Shown one piece after another: positions 54,601 through 64,000 of a stretch of 64,000 nt of DNA (within the stretch, counting starts at the first letter, position 1; each line of letters opens with the position of its first letter). The notes under the pieces are model-generated. The model was not told the origin of the DNA. It was given only the letters and a program-made list of their open reading frames with translations, and ran no database searches. Source of the DNA: Anadara kagoshimensis. Its lineage: Eukaryota; Mollusca; Bivalvia; Arcoida; Arcidae. The DNA lies in the NCBI GenBank assembly GCA_021292105.1, contig CM037857.1:43393464-43457463 (forward strand). The letters run 5' to 3'. The position numbers were made by a program, and so were the translations under genes.

Positions 54601-57461
54601 TGTCTTGAACATTTAGTTTAATTTTGTATTTTATCTAGGATATAATTACATAAAAAGTTGTGCGATGTATTTAATATTAATCAAAAACAAACATACTAAT
54701 CCATGTCCGATTCACAATCCAGAAGCAAAGTAAAAACTTTGGAACTGACAAGTTAGGTTAGACACGTGAACTTCCACCAGGGAAGTGAGGCCGGGTGCTC
54801 CGGCTTTGTTGAATTATAAAAATGGTTGCTTAAAACAAGTGGCATATTAATACATATACTCTTAAGTTCTCTAGTTTTTTCTTTCAAATTGCTAAAGATG
54901 AAATCCAAGGTATAACTTTGTAAAAATGAATACATGGTTTGGTCTCTGATAAAGTTTTTTTTTATTTATGACCTTAGGTTGAGAGCTGGGGTGATGGGTA
55001 TGATAAACTCAAGTTCAAGTCCTTAAATTATTGTCATTGTTTGCATGGAGTTGTAACATGTCAAAAACCTGATCAGCTATTTGTAATGATTTTTTTACCA
55101 AATATATAAAAAGATAGCGCCCATCCACCCGTTGAACTGTTTTCACACATGTAACCTGTCCCAAGAAAAGCTGCAACAACACCAATTTGTTCTCCTGAAA
55201 AGCATAAAGTAGAAATTGATTGGTTCTTTATACAGTCATACTGGCGGAAACTCCAACAGTTTGCGGAATCACTTTCGATATATAATGTGCACTGGTTACG
55301 AACGGGGTGTTCCAAAATACCCTAACATTACGTCACAATAGTACCACGTTATTGAAGTCATGGATTTATATGTGTTTGCGTTCGTAATACAACATAGCGC
55401 AGGTTCTTCAGATTTTAATGACTGAACACCAATGCGTTTATAGCAGCATTATCATCAAAATCTTTTCCATTGTTAATAATTTCAAGATTTCATGAATTTT
55501 AATTTTGTTTTGACAATAACAAATGCAATTTCAAAATATGATATGTATTTTTCCTTATTGGTATTTTGGTTCTGGGAAGATAAAAAAAGAAATAGTTATA
55601 CAGACATAACAATAGAAATAGTAATATAAATACCTGCCATCAGAATCGATGTAATCCTGCCCCTTTCTGTTGGATGAACCCAATGTCCCAAGTAGTACAT
55701 ACAACAAGGTGCATATGGGGCCTAATTATGACAAGATAAAATTAAGCAAACATACATCGAAGGGGGAGCAATAAAAACCAAGTCCTAAAATCAAACACCT
55801 GAAGTATGCACATGCAGTATACGATGGTTAAAAGTGAAATATTTAGTCTAGAATGTCAGCATCTGAAGGCCAACATCCTTTTATGCTACAATTTAGCATT
55901 TTGTATATAAGTAGATAAAACAGCAATACAGTAGATTAAACAGTACTACAGCAGACAAAATAATAAAACAATAGCGTGTTATGTAATTCTACGCCCCAGT
56001 CATTTCTTAAACTTATATCGGGGCAATGAGTTGCAAACAGTATAAGGAAGCCAAACGACAAACCTTCCCACATGTACTAGGATCTGACCGAGTGTTGTTG
56101 GAAGGTATGCGATGAAAAGCGTTGTGATCCGCATCGCGTGCTTTAGAAAATTCGGCTACTTACACCCTAAATTGTCGTATAAAACAAAAACATAAAATTA
56201 CCTGAAATACCCCGAGTGCTGCACGAAGTATTATTGCGTATAAGTAGCTATATCTTGATAAAATTGGTAAAAGAATTGCCACAATGCTAGCTAGAATCAT
56301 ACATATACCAAACATATTCCTAGCTCCATATTTTGTGATAAAAATTCCACTTGGTATCTGTGCCAGTGCATACGGCCAGAAAAATGCTCCAAGAATTTGG
56401 CCCTGTACTTCTTTATCCCAAATATACTCCCCATCCTAGAAAATAATATAAAAATAAACATCCTATGTATAATAATATTTATCGTGTTAAAAGCAAAATT
56501 ACCTTGAGCATACACCAAATGACGAATCACCGGCCACGCCCACTATGTTCCGACAAAGGGTCGACACGCTTGAATTACACGCAAAAAGAATAGAAACTCG
56601 GCCTGAATTGTGCGGTTTAATGACGTCACTGACACTAGAACGCATTAGTTGCCGTGACGCTGCTTGGTACCGTAATGGCGGCCAGTGTCAGAACATCGTG
56701 GGCGTGGTCAACGATACGTCAATTCTTATTATCATCTTTCATTTGCAAGTACTAAAGTGTTGGATAAGAATTAATGACCGGTCAAACCTGTGAAATTTAA
56801 TATACCTTATATATTATTTTTTGAAATGTGTGATTTTGGATCATCAATCAAAATAATAATATACCGTTTATATATGTTCAAATTAATATCCTTAAAACAA
56901 AGTAAAAACTTTAAAAACTGACAAATTAAGTTTAACGCGTGAACTTCAAAATAGAATTGACCATGAGGCCGAATGTTCCAGAAAGGTATGCACTTCCTGT
57001 ATTGCTAGCTACATCCGCCATGTGTGAAATCTAAATTGACATGGAACTATTGTATACGATGATATAGGACATTTTGTATGGGGGCCTTTAATTGAGGCCA
57101 TTTTTCCAATACAATATACATGTATATGCCAGCAAACCTTGTTAAAAAGTGACGTGCTTTATTTTTACGAAACATATTGTATTTAACAAGGACAAATATT
57201 TATTTGAAATAGAAAATTTATCGAGTTTTCAACTTTATTTGTTTTTATTTTTAACTCATCCGGAAAATTGTTGTCTCGGGACTTTAACTCTGAACTAATA
57301 CACGTATATGAATACATAAATAATGGCGTTTTCTGTTAAATTTATGATAATGTTGAAGTTTTCAAGGAAACAGTGAAATCAATATTGATTTTCATATTTT
57401 CGATAGATACACGTGTTAACCGTAATCAAAGCAATAAACGAATCATTTATTACATACAACA

Positions 57462-57507
<46 letters not shown>

Positions 57508-60500
57508 TTAAGACGATTTTATAGGCAAACAACATTGGTCTGTCCGTTTGACTTTTCAATAAGATATTCATATAGGAGGATTCACTCAGTACATGTGTAG
57601 CGTTAGGATTCGCAGTTACATATACACATTGTCCATGATTAGTGTTCACATCATATAGACGAAATATACACGCGCGAACTTTATAAGTTAAATTAACCTG
57701 TCCATCATAAAATATTTAAATCAAAGGTCAAGTGGTCAGGTCAATGTTATTTGCCTATACCTGTAGATGCTGTTTGAATACACCTGTACATACGGAAATA
57801 AAAAATATATATCTTATATGTTAATGTTTTTCTGATCCATTACTTCTTGTTTTTATTATTATTATCAATCTAATTAGGCGAGAACATTAATATTTAAATC
57901 TTTGTTATAGTTTAATCACTTATTCAGTGAGCATGCAGATGTCGCCTTAAAAAGATCGCGGATTACTCGCCTCAAATTACATTAATACTTAGTATAGATC
58001 TGTTATTTCTATAACACTGTTGTAAAAAATCAAATATAATCCTGAATTCAAATGATGCGTATCACGTAAAATGTTTTATCGCCAATAACATCTTTTGAGA
58101 CAAAAATCTTGGATTTGTTGGATGACCTTGAAGGTTTTGTAGGTTGAAAACATTAAATTAAAAACAGATGTGTCGCTTGAGCCAAACAGGTGTAGTTTCA
58201 GGAATTTTATTCTTGATCTTGATGCTTGAGATATTTTACCTGTTGTTCAATGGTACAATGGGCTAGTTCTTGACGTATACTGGTTAGACATAGAAACACC
58301 TGTATAAACCCGTATCCCGTGAATGCGTATTAGCCAATCAGAATCCAGTTCTGAATGACTTATATGAATGGCGCAGTCGAAATATTCCATATCAATATAT
58401 CAGAGGGACAACAGCTACCTTTAAATCAATTGCTAAATAAACTCTCAAAAACAACAGTGTATATAAAAAATGGTACCTTTACAACAAGACTGCATACTAA
58501 CAAGTATTTATTTAACAGCAAACTCATCGAAAAAGGTTTTTATATAGATTAAAAGCAAAAACTAGTAACAATAAAAAACCCTGAGAATATTTTAAGTCTG
58601 TTGAAGGTATATCAAGTAAAATATCTAAGTTTGTATCACATCACTTATTAAAAAAAATCCTCACTGAAAATGGGATCGGACTATATAATTGTATGTAAGT
58701 CAATAAACCTGCAATAAGAAAGAAGATATCCAACTAACTTTCTGCGTTAGGTAAATGCGTTTAACGCCGCAGTTAAAGTCAAAGTGATCGATAATTAACA
58801 GAGCGCTTTGAAGCACTCTGCCTCCGAGACTCATTGCAAGCTTGCTGAAGATGTGGTGTTGCAGTTGTTGCAAGATTTTGGACTGAATCCTCATTTATGA
58901 CACCAACCAAAGACAAATTTAAAGCTATAAGGCAAACGCGATAACTTTTTCTATCCTTAACTTTCCATTTTTATGCAATGATTTACCTGCTCCTTATGCA
59001 TACAGTGTATTTGCTTTGTTGTAAATACACTATACTGTGGTAGATCTTGTTCCAACTACGAGCACTTTATACAACAAAGTAAGCTGCTAACAGACAAATT
59101 GTAGAGACAAAGGCATTAAAAGTCTAGGCTTTTCATGTTTCTTAAAATCTTTTTCTGCGGTCATCACAGTATTGTTGGTAAGTATAATTTCTCATTTCCA
59201 TAACTATCCTGGATATATTTGACATCCTATAGTTCTATCTATCCTGGGTATATTTGACATCATATAGTTCTATCTATCCTGGGTATATTTGACATTCTAT
59301 AGTTCTATCTATCCTGGGTATATTTGACATTCTATAGTTCTATCTACCTTTCATTTTTAATTTTGATTTCACATGTGTACTAGGGTGCAGCTAGCTAGAC
59401 AGGAGGTTCTTCGTACCTTATTGAAACACTGTGTCATTTCCCTGGTGGAAGTTCACGTGTTTTACTAATTTTGCCATTGCATTTTGGATTGTGATTTGAA
59501 CATTGACTGGTGTTTTTGTGTTTGATTTAAATTTCACTATGACTATTTGATGAAAATTTTAATTGTAATAATTATTGTGTAACTGTATGTATTCATTTGT
59601 AAAAATATTTCTTCTATATGTATTCATTTTCTGTATTGTTTCTGTTATATAAATATTGGTGTATTACTTGTCAAAACAAACCTGTCTTTGAGTAGCTGTC
59701 TGATTCTTGATAACACCATTACATTCTGAACGTGATGTGTTCTGGTTCCAAGAGGTATAATCATTGTGGTAGGATTTCACTGCTGTTTGATTCACCATAC
59801 ACACAATTGCAATATTGATGTTATTCCTCAAGGCGTACACATTAAAACACCCAATAGACAATATTAAACACATTACAAACCTTTCTGATGTCCAAAATGG
59901 TACTGAGCATGAAAGTAAAACAACAAAGTTAAAAATGTTAATATTATGAGTTATTGTTTAACATACGGAGCCCGTAAGGTGACAAAGATAAAAACTTTCC
60001 AAATTATTTTTTTTACAAAATAAAAAATAACTATTGCGAATATACGAAATACGTGTATTATTTCGAAATTACGAAAAACAACTTTTTAATATACGTTTTC
60101 TTACGGGCTAGGTATTAATATGTCAGTGAAAGGTATGATTGAAATGAAGAACAGGTCTAACAACTAACACATGGTACTATTATAGGGTAGTATTTTAGTA
60201 TTTGGCTTATTTGTTTTCCACTTTGAAGTTTAATAAATGTAGGTATTAGAATCAGCGACTGAAGCTCTGTAAATCTAGTCTATTAATAAACTTCAGCTAA
60301 AAACATTTAATATAATATATTTGCATTTCAAACGTCAACCAAAACGTCGTAGGTGATAATCACCGGAATCCATTTCATATAGATTAAGAACATTTCTAAT
60401 GTCGAATGTTTTATATAGCAGTTGGTATTTTTAAATTTCAAATGTGTACAATGACAAGCCCTATTAAGCAACATAAAGTACATATCCCATGCTTAAGTAC

Positions 60501-60822
60501 CAAAAGCTATTTATCTTTCCAATTTTTTAATTTGCCAAATATTAAGTTCAGTGAAAATTCCCATACGGCAATATTTAGTATATATCTAAAACTCTCCTAC
60601 CGAAAACAATACAAATAATTGTAACAAACCCTCAACTTTCTCCATTTGTGTTTCCATCAAGCAGTAATGTAGACAAACTTACAGATATAAATCCTGTTTT
60701 ATAGACGTAAATTGAAATATTGTAGGCGACAATAAAATATATCATTAATACCTTTCATAATGTTATTCACATTTTATATATAATTAAAAGGCCATATATA
60801 AGGTTTACATCAGTTTTACATG

Positions 60823-60892
<70 letters not shown>

Positions 60893-61575
60893 TAGTTGAT
60901 AAATAGTCTTTCGAGGTTTTGGTGTGAAATATTCTGTTCTATATAAATGTACATCTAAAAAGGAAAAGCATTGAAATTAAACGAAATTCAACAAAAGGTT
61001 CTTTTTTTTTATTTTTACTGAACGATTTTCTGATTTTGTAATAATGGTAATAGCAATTTAAAAAGTAAAAAGTTTATTTCTGAAGTGAAATGAGTAAAAC
61101 ATCAATAATGAAAAAAAAAACAAAACAAAACAAAACAAGCAACTCATCGAAGTTGAAAAATGTAGATGCCATAGCAAGAAGTAACAAGAATATTGTTGTA
61201 GAATCCAACCCATGACAGCTTAAAGTTGGGAATCTAAAACCATTCTTTTCAGCGTAAATTTCACTTTCAATTATATTATTATATTAACTGTGTATCGTTT
61301 CAAAGGTAATATCAGTTATGTAGCATAGATTTCAGGGAAGCATTTTCTAAACTCAGAGTCATTAGTATTTAAAATAACATCAACGTATCGAGAGGTTCTG
61401 TAAGTTTTAAGTCCAATCAAGGAAAACTGCACTAACGAGTAGTAGATGAAGAAGGTAAAGGTTTTGAACTAGTGACACAACCACTTTGCACATATTGTCA
61501 CATTTTACTTGTATACGATACTTCCTAATAGCAACATCACTGCGAATTATACTTACCCAAGTACCTTGAGTACAT
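48436..61575 (-). CDS. SLC17 family anion transporter, sialin-like, copy B (minus strand)
   Basis: Exons in transcript order: candidate exon 1 61557-61575, then 59682-59902, 56202-56435, 55634-55721, 55099-55194, 54048-54181, 52723-52878, 52223-52352, 50182-50423, 48436-48624 (TGA). Exons 2-10 are secure: every junction is GT/AG and the frame holds. With the candidate first exon the protein is about 502 aa. Seen: FNVYALRNNINIAIVCMVN, glycosylation sequons in loop 1, KEVQGQILGAFFWPYALAQI, HWVHPTERGRI, LFTSDSPEKSKRM, FIPTYIDDVF, LLCGWLADVI, and LAPVYAGLIFSLANSASA. About 54 of 78 residues of exon 3 match copy A. TM4 again has Leu and Gln where human sialin has two glutamates. The C-terminal tail is unlike copy A. 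Family roles as for copy A; substrate unknown. Confidence 0.9.
48680..48990 (+). mobile_element. Repeat family D, partial copy
   Basis: CATGTCCATATCACAATCTC, GGTTAGAAACGCGAACTTCC, GAGGCCGGGTGCACAGGAAG, TTGCTAGCTACATCCGCCAC, and CCTAGGCTTGCAATTTTCCT. In intron 9 of SLC17 copy B, 56 bp beyond exon 10. Confidence 0.72.
49866..49985 (-). mobile_element. Repeat family D, end fragment
   Basis: TTAGCACCCGGCCTAACTTC, CTGGTGGAAGTTTACGTGTC, CTGGATTGTGATTCGGACAT and TTAGTATGTTTGTTTT. Close to the consensus end. Confidence 0.75.
50443..50660 (+). mobile_element. Repeat family D, partial copy
   Basis: ACATACCAATCATGCCCACA, GTGAACGTCCACCACAAAAG, GTGCTCCGGAATGGTAAACA and AGCTAGCTTCACCCGCCACT. In intron 8 of SLC17 copy B, 20 bp from exon 9. 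Confidence 0.72.
50885..51706 (+). repeat. Possible retroposon ending in a (TAA)n tail
   Basis: A stretch with repeat-like phrases (AATCAGTAATCTAATCACAT, AAAATCGGTCAATTAGTTTC, TTTGAGCTATGCTCTTTACA) that ends GTGGCGGAATATAATAATAA in a TAA microsatellite (51657-51706). The style resembles 3' ends of non-LTR retroposons. No ORF; boundaries uncertain. Intron 8 of copy B. Confidence 0.35.
51930..52065 (+). mobile_element. Repeat family D, partial copy
   Basis: CATGTCAATCCGCGTCCAAA, AGTTCAACACGTGAACTTCC, ATCAGGTAAGTGAGGCTGGG and GTGCTCCGGAAGGGTAAGCA. About 160 bp from exon 8 of SLC17 copy B. Confidence 0.72.
53185..53900 (+). mobile_element. Repeat family D, near-complete copy with a 98-bp internal duplication
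   Basis: CACAATCCAGAAGCAAAGTA through GCTCCGGAAGGGT appears twice with a 98-bp period (from 53216 and 53314). Then AGCTAGCTACACCCACCACG, ACGTCAAATGTATCCAGGGC, CAATACTGTGATGACGACCA, and the far end ACGGCCGTCTAGTGCTGTAA. Intron 6 of SLC17 copy B. Confidence 0.82.
54684..54800 (+). mobile_element. Repeat family D, end fragment
   Basis: AATCCATGTCCGATTCACAA, GGTTAGACACGTGAACTTCC, ACCAGGGAAGTGAGGCCGGG. Stops abruptly after GTGCTCCGG. Almost identical to the start of the 53185 copy, so recent. Intron 5 of copy B. Confidence 0.78.
56532..56708. mobile_element. MITE with GRCCACGCCCAC inverted ends, copy 2
   Basis: Left GGCCACGCCCACTATGTTCC; right GAACATCGTGGGCGTGGTC. The interior GCTTGAATTACACGCAAAAA, TTTAATGACGTCACTGACAC matches 11456-11636. 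It lies 97 bp upstream of exon 3 of SLC17 copy B. Confidence 0.85.
56880..57060 (+). mobile_element. Repeat family D, diverged fragment
   Basis: ACAAAGTAAAAACTTTAAAA, AAGTTTAACGCGTGAACTTC, TTGCTAGCTACATCCGCCAT and GACATGGAACTATTGTATAC. Intron 2 of copy B. Confidence 0.6.
57464..57505. repeat. (TA)n microsatellite
   Basis: About 20 TA units directly before the MITE at 57520. Confidence 0.95.
57520..57759. mobile_element. MITE with about 40-bp TIRs, copy 3
   Basis: Left TATAGGCAAACAACATTGGT and CTGTCCGTTTGACTTTTCAA; right GGTCAGGTCAATGTTATTTG then CCTATA. Interior in the opposite orientation to copy 2. Intron 2 of SLC17 copy B. Confidence 0.82.
58950..59520 (-). mobile_element. Repeat family D, diverged long copy
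   Basis: TTTACCTGCTCCTTATGCAT, GATCTTGTTCCAACTACGAG, GTCATCACAGTATTGTTGGT, then a 35-bp array, then GCAGCTAGCTAGACAGGAGG, TTCCCTGGTGGAAGTTCACG and GATTGTGATTTGAACATTGA. Intron 2 of SLC17 copy B, near exon 2. Confidence 0.72.
59205..59343. repeat. 35-bp array, four copies, inside repeat family D
   Basis: The unit CTATCCTGGGTATATTTGAC, ATTCTATAGTTCTAT repeats at 35-bp steps (GGGTA at 59246, 59281, 59316). It matches the family D phrase CCTGGATATATTTGACGTCT-CATAGTTCCAT, so the array grew inside the element. Confidence 0.88.
60826..60888. repeat. (TA)n microsatellite
   Basis: About 30 uninterrupted TA units. Confidence 0.97.
61557..61575 (-). CDS. Candidate first coding exon of SLC17 copy B
   Basis: A minus-strand ATG followed by 16 bases and a consensus GTAAGT donor leaves one base over, exactly the phase needed by exon 2 (59902). 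It would encode MYSRYL before the VPFW junction shared with copy A. Its sequence does not resemble copy A exon 1 (MAKKTEEDE), and so short an exon could match by chance. Confidence 0.3.
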
Positions 61576-62500
61576 ACCCCAAAAGCATGAAGCAAGATTC
61601 TTTGTTTATTTAAAAATAATAATGACATTGCCTATAGAAAGTGTTGCAAAATGAAAGTTCGAAACTTTTAACAGGGAGGAAGCTTCGCTTTGCCAGAACT
61701 TACTTTCTCGTTAAATGAAAATGTCTTCTTTGCTTTGTTTCTTCGTTGTTTCTTTCGAGAGTCTGTTGATATTCAAACTTGGTAATGATATTGTCCATAG
61801 GTACTGTTACAAAAAAATCGAACATTTGGGCAACTTGGAAACTTCCTCGCTCGAACCCTTTCTTCTTCGATTAAAAACGTCACTCATGATCGAAATGCGT
61901 GCATTTTTTAATTCACTGTCCATTTTAGAGTTTAAAATCAAGATATAGTGTAAGTCTATAGTTCTAAATGGGGATTCTGGTTATTTTGTCAAGTACCAAA
62001 CAGGCCCCAACACAAATATACTTAAGATACCACAGACAAAATGTTATATTTTTGATATACAACGTATTTGTTTTGATTGGCAATATAATTTTTCAACAAA
62101 CAATCGGCAAACCAGTTGGCGCAAATTGTGTACTATTGCTAGCTGATTTGTTAATCAGAATTAATGTAGAATCGTGTTAAATCTTGAGAAAAATGGGTCT
62201 AAATCATTGAACTTCGCATACAGATATATAGATTACATTCTGTCTCTTAGCAATCCCCAATTTGTAGACTTTGTGATCTAGATTTCAAAATAAGGAGTTT
62301 AAACGAATTCCTCGTGTATTGTTTTTGACTATTGACACATGACACATTCAGACACATTTAAGACTAGTAATTGGCGTATTTTGGTAAAATAATGTTTATT
62401 TTACGATTGTCGTCACCAAAAAACTACACCATTAGATATAATTTTGTTATTTGAGCACGTGTCCGTCCAAAGTCGAGTATTATTATCATAGTTCTCAGTA

Positions 62501-62717
62501 AGCCAGATGATCATCCAAGGATTGCTCTGCAATGGACACCAGCAGAAGGAAAAAGAAGAAGGGGCGGTCGAAGGAGACCTGGCGCAGGACTGTTGAAAGG
62601 GAAAGATCGGATCTTGGGCTTGGGACATAGAGTGAGGCCGCTAAAATAGCTGCCAACAGAGATTCTTGGAGGAGAAAGATATCTGGCCCAATTCTCCACA
62701 AGGAGAGATGGACATAA
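62501..62717 (+). pseudogene. Remnant of a non-LTR retrotransposon, extreme C terminus
   Basis: Plus-strand frames read KPDDHPRIALQWTPAEGK, then after a frameshift RSKETWRRTVERERSDLGLG, stop, SEAAKIAANRDSWRRKISG, ending at TAA. The W-T/P-x-GKRxRGRPxxTWRRTVE pattern followed by A..AxxRxxWR is characteristic of the C-terminal end of many animal LINE polyproteins. One frameshift and one stop show it is inactive. Confidence 0.75.
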
Positions 62718-63871
62718 GTCAAGTCTCAGTAAGCGTATATTTTGTCCCGTTTTCTTATTTTATTCCGTTTTGTGTAAATAGTCGCCAGGACTATAACAAA
62801 ACTAATTAAAAGTAAACGCTTTTCAGTGACACACTATTTTATTCTAGTACATTACTACTATATACGCCATCATAGCTTTTTAAAAGGAAAATAAATAGTA
62901 GATAACCTCAACCGTAAATTGTCGAATTTTTTAAAAAAAAACTCGTATTTTTTTTTTAACAAACTCTGACCCCTTTGCACTGCTCTATAACGTTGACTAT
63001 CTTAAAATCTTTTCATTTTTTAAAATTAATTCGTTATACAAGGATGTAAGCTTTTTTCCCCAAACACGTGTATTTTTGCACAATTTTCTTTAAAAAATGC
63101 AACAAATATTTTATACACTCTTAAATTATCAATACCTACTTTATTTTTATTCATAAATCTTAACACTTGTATAGGTAATTTCATAATTATACCCCTCTTT
63201 CATGCTTTTCACTTGAATTTTCCTACTTATATTACCCTTAACAAATGGTAATGACTGGTATCTGTCAATATACAGAAGTTTTTGTCAAACGTTGGTTTAT
63301 ATCCTATATCCTTAATTTAAAGAAAATCCTCGATTCCATTATAGTTAAACCGAAACTTTCCCAGTTACAAAACGTCCTCTGTGTACATGCGTCAGGGTTG
63401 TATTGCGTATACACATGCTTTGCTATGGGAAAACACATATTATTGAAAGAACTAAAAAGAGAAGCAACTGCAATTCCTTGAGCTTGGGGGTAATGGGGAT
63501 ATCGCTTCAACTACAGCTTCTGTTTTAGAAGCATTAATGCCAGTCAAATTGGAACAAATGTATCCTTCATATTGTTGTTATTAGACAACTGACAATCGAA
63601 GTGGTATCCTTTACAGGTCGGTCAAAATTGGTATGTTTTACAGGTCATATGTCATTTGTGTACTTTATTTTGATCTGCCATATATTTTGTATGTATCAAG
63701 TTGTAGAAACTTACTTTGCGGAAAATCAATAACATGTTCTGAAGGTCAAATAATATCATCGTGAAATGGGGTCAAAGATCAACATTTGATGATTTTTTAA
63801 AGGGAAAAAAGTGCAATTTTGAACTTAAGAACTGCAAAGGGGTAATTTAAATGTACATGTGTAATATGTTG

Positions 63872-63955
63872 TATCAAAACAAACATACTAATCCATGTCC
63901 GAATCACAATTCAGAAACAAAGTAAAAACTTTAGAACTGACAAGTTAGGTGAGAG
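63872..63955 (+). mobile_element. Repeat family D, end fragment
   Basis: AACAAACATACTAATCCATG, CCGAATCACAATTCAGAAAC, GTAAAAACTTTAGAACTGAC and AAGTTAGGTGAGAG. The same end as 53185 and 54684; shared starting point near ATCAAAACAAACATACTAAT suggests the true terminus of the family. Confidence 0.75.
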
Positions 63956-64000
63956 TCGAAAAGGTATATACATGTATAACATAGTAACAATATAATTAAC

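Larger units (their letters stand above)
59903..64000. other. 5' flank of SLC17 copy B and downstream DNA
   Basis: Contains the candidate exon 1 of copy B, a (TA)n tract (60826-60888), a LINE remnant (62501-62717) and a family D end (63872-63955). Open frames such as 61715-61948 and 63245-63481 have no recognisable domain, and I do not call them. Confidence 0.5.

Noticed and set aside
61407-61628. 73-codon minus-strand ORF as a gene
   Set aside because: No family resemblance. Only the short ATG-to-donor segment at 61557-61575 in another frame is of possible use, as SLC17 B exon 1.

Overview
The window looks like AT-rich nuclear DNA of a lophotrochozoan animal, most probably a bivalve mollusc. 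Genes are split into short exons with GT/AG introns, introns are packed with MITEs, tRNA-derived SINEs and minisatellites, and one repeat family begins with AGCTCACCTG and ends with a GGCCCATGGGCC palindrome, a type I associate with bivalve genomes. The species assignment is inference. I saw no prokaryotic, viral or organellar genes.

Layout: (1) 1-3236: upstream or intergenic DNA with a SINE and microsatellites. (2) 3237-21040, + strand: a nine-exon gene for a homologue of the kinetochore protein DSN1 (Mis12 complex). Intron 1 (6.9 kb) holds nested transposons. Exon 6 has been tandemly duplicated and is followed by a 52-bp array of extra splice donors. Intron 8 (5.0 kb) holds about 40 copies of a 57-bp satellite. 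(3) 24771-29047, + strand: a four-exon gene for a 111-residue secreted protein of unknown function, with minisatellites in introns 2 and 3. (4) 32557-45529, + strand: a ten-exon SLC17/sialin-type anion transporter gene of 509 codons. (5) 48436 to about 61575, - strand: a paralogous SLC17 gene in tail-to-tail orientation. Coding-exon lengths and intron phases are nearly identical to its partner, so the pair arose by inverted duplication. (6) 59903-64000: 5' flank of the second transporter, with a LINE remnant near 62.5 kb.

The genes do not form a pathway or operon. The transporter pair is a local family expansion; the DSN1 gene and the secreted-protein gene are unrelated neighbours. What unifies the window is its repeats. 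Several arrays appear to have been seeded inside transposable elements: the 51-bp array in the secreted-protein gene and the 35-bp array near 59.2 kb lie in copies of one dispersed element, and the 57-bp satellite begins where a SINE body breaks off. That dispersed element, called here repeat family D, occurs about 20 times and is concentrated in and around the two transporter genes.

The reconstructed exon chains are the strongest calls, because every junction keeps the frame and the joined proteins match known families (DSN1, SLC17). Mobile-element classes are inferred from terminal inverted repeats and target duplications only. No database search was possible.
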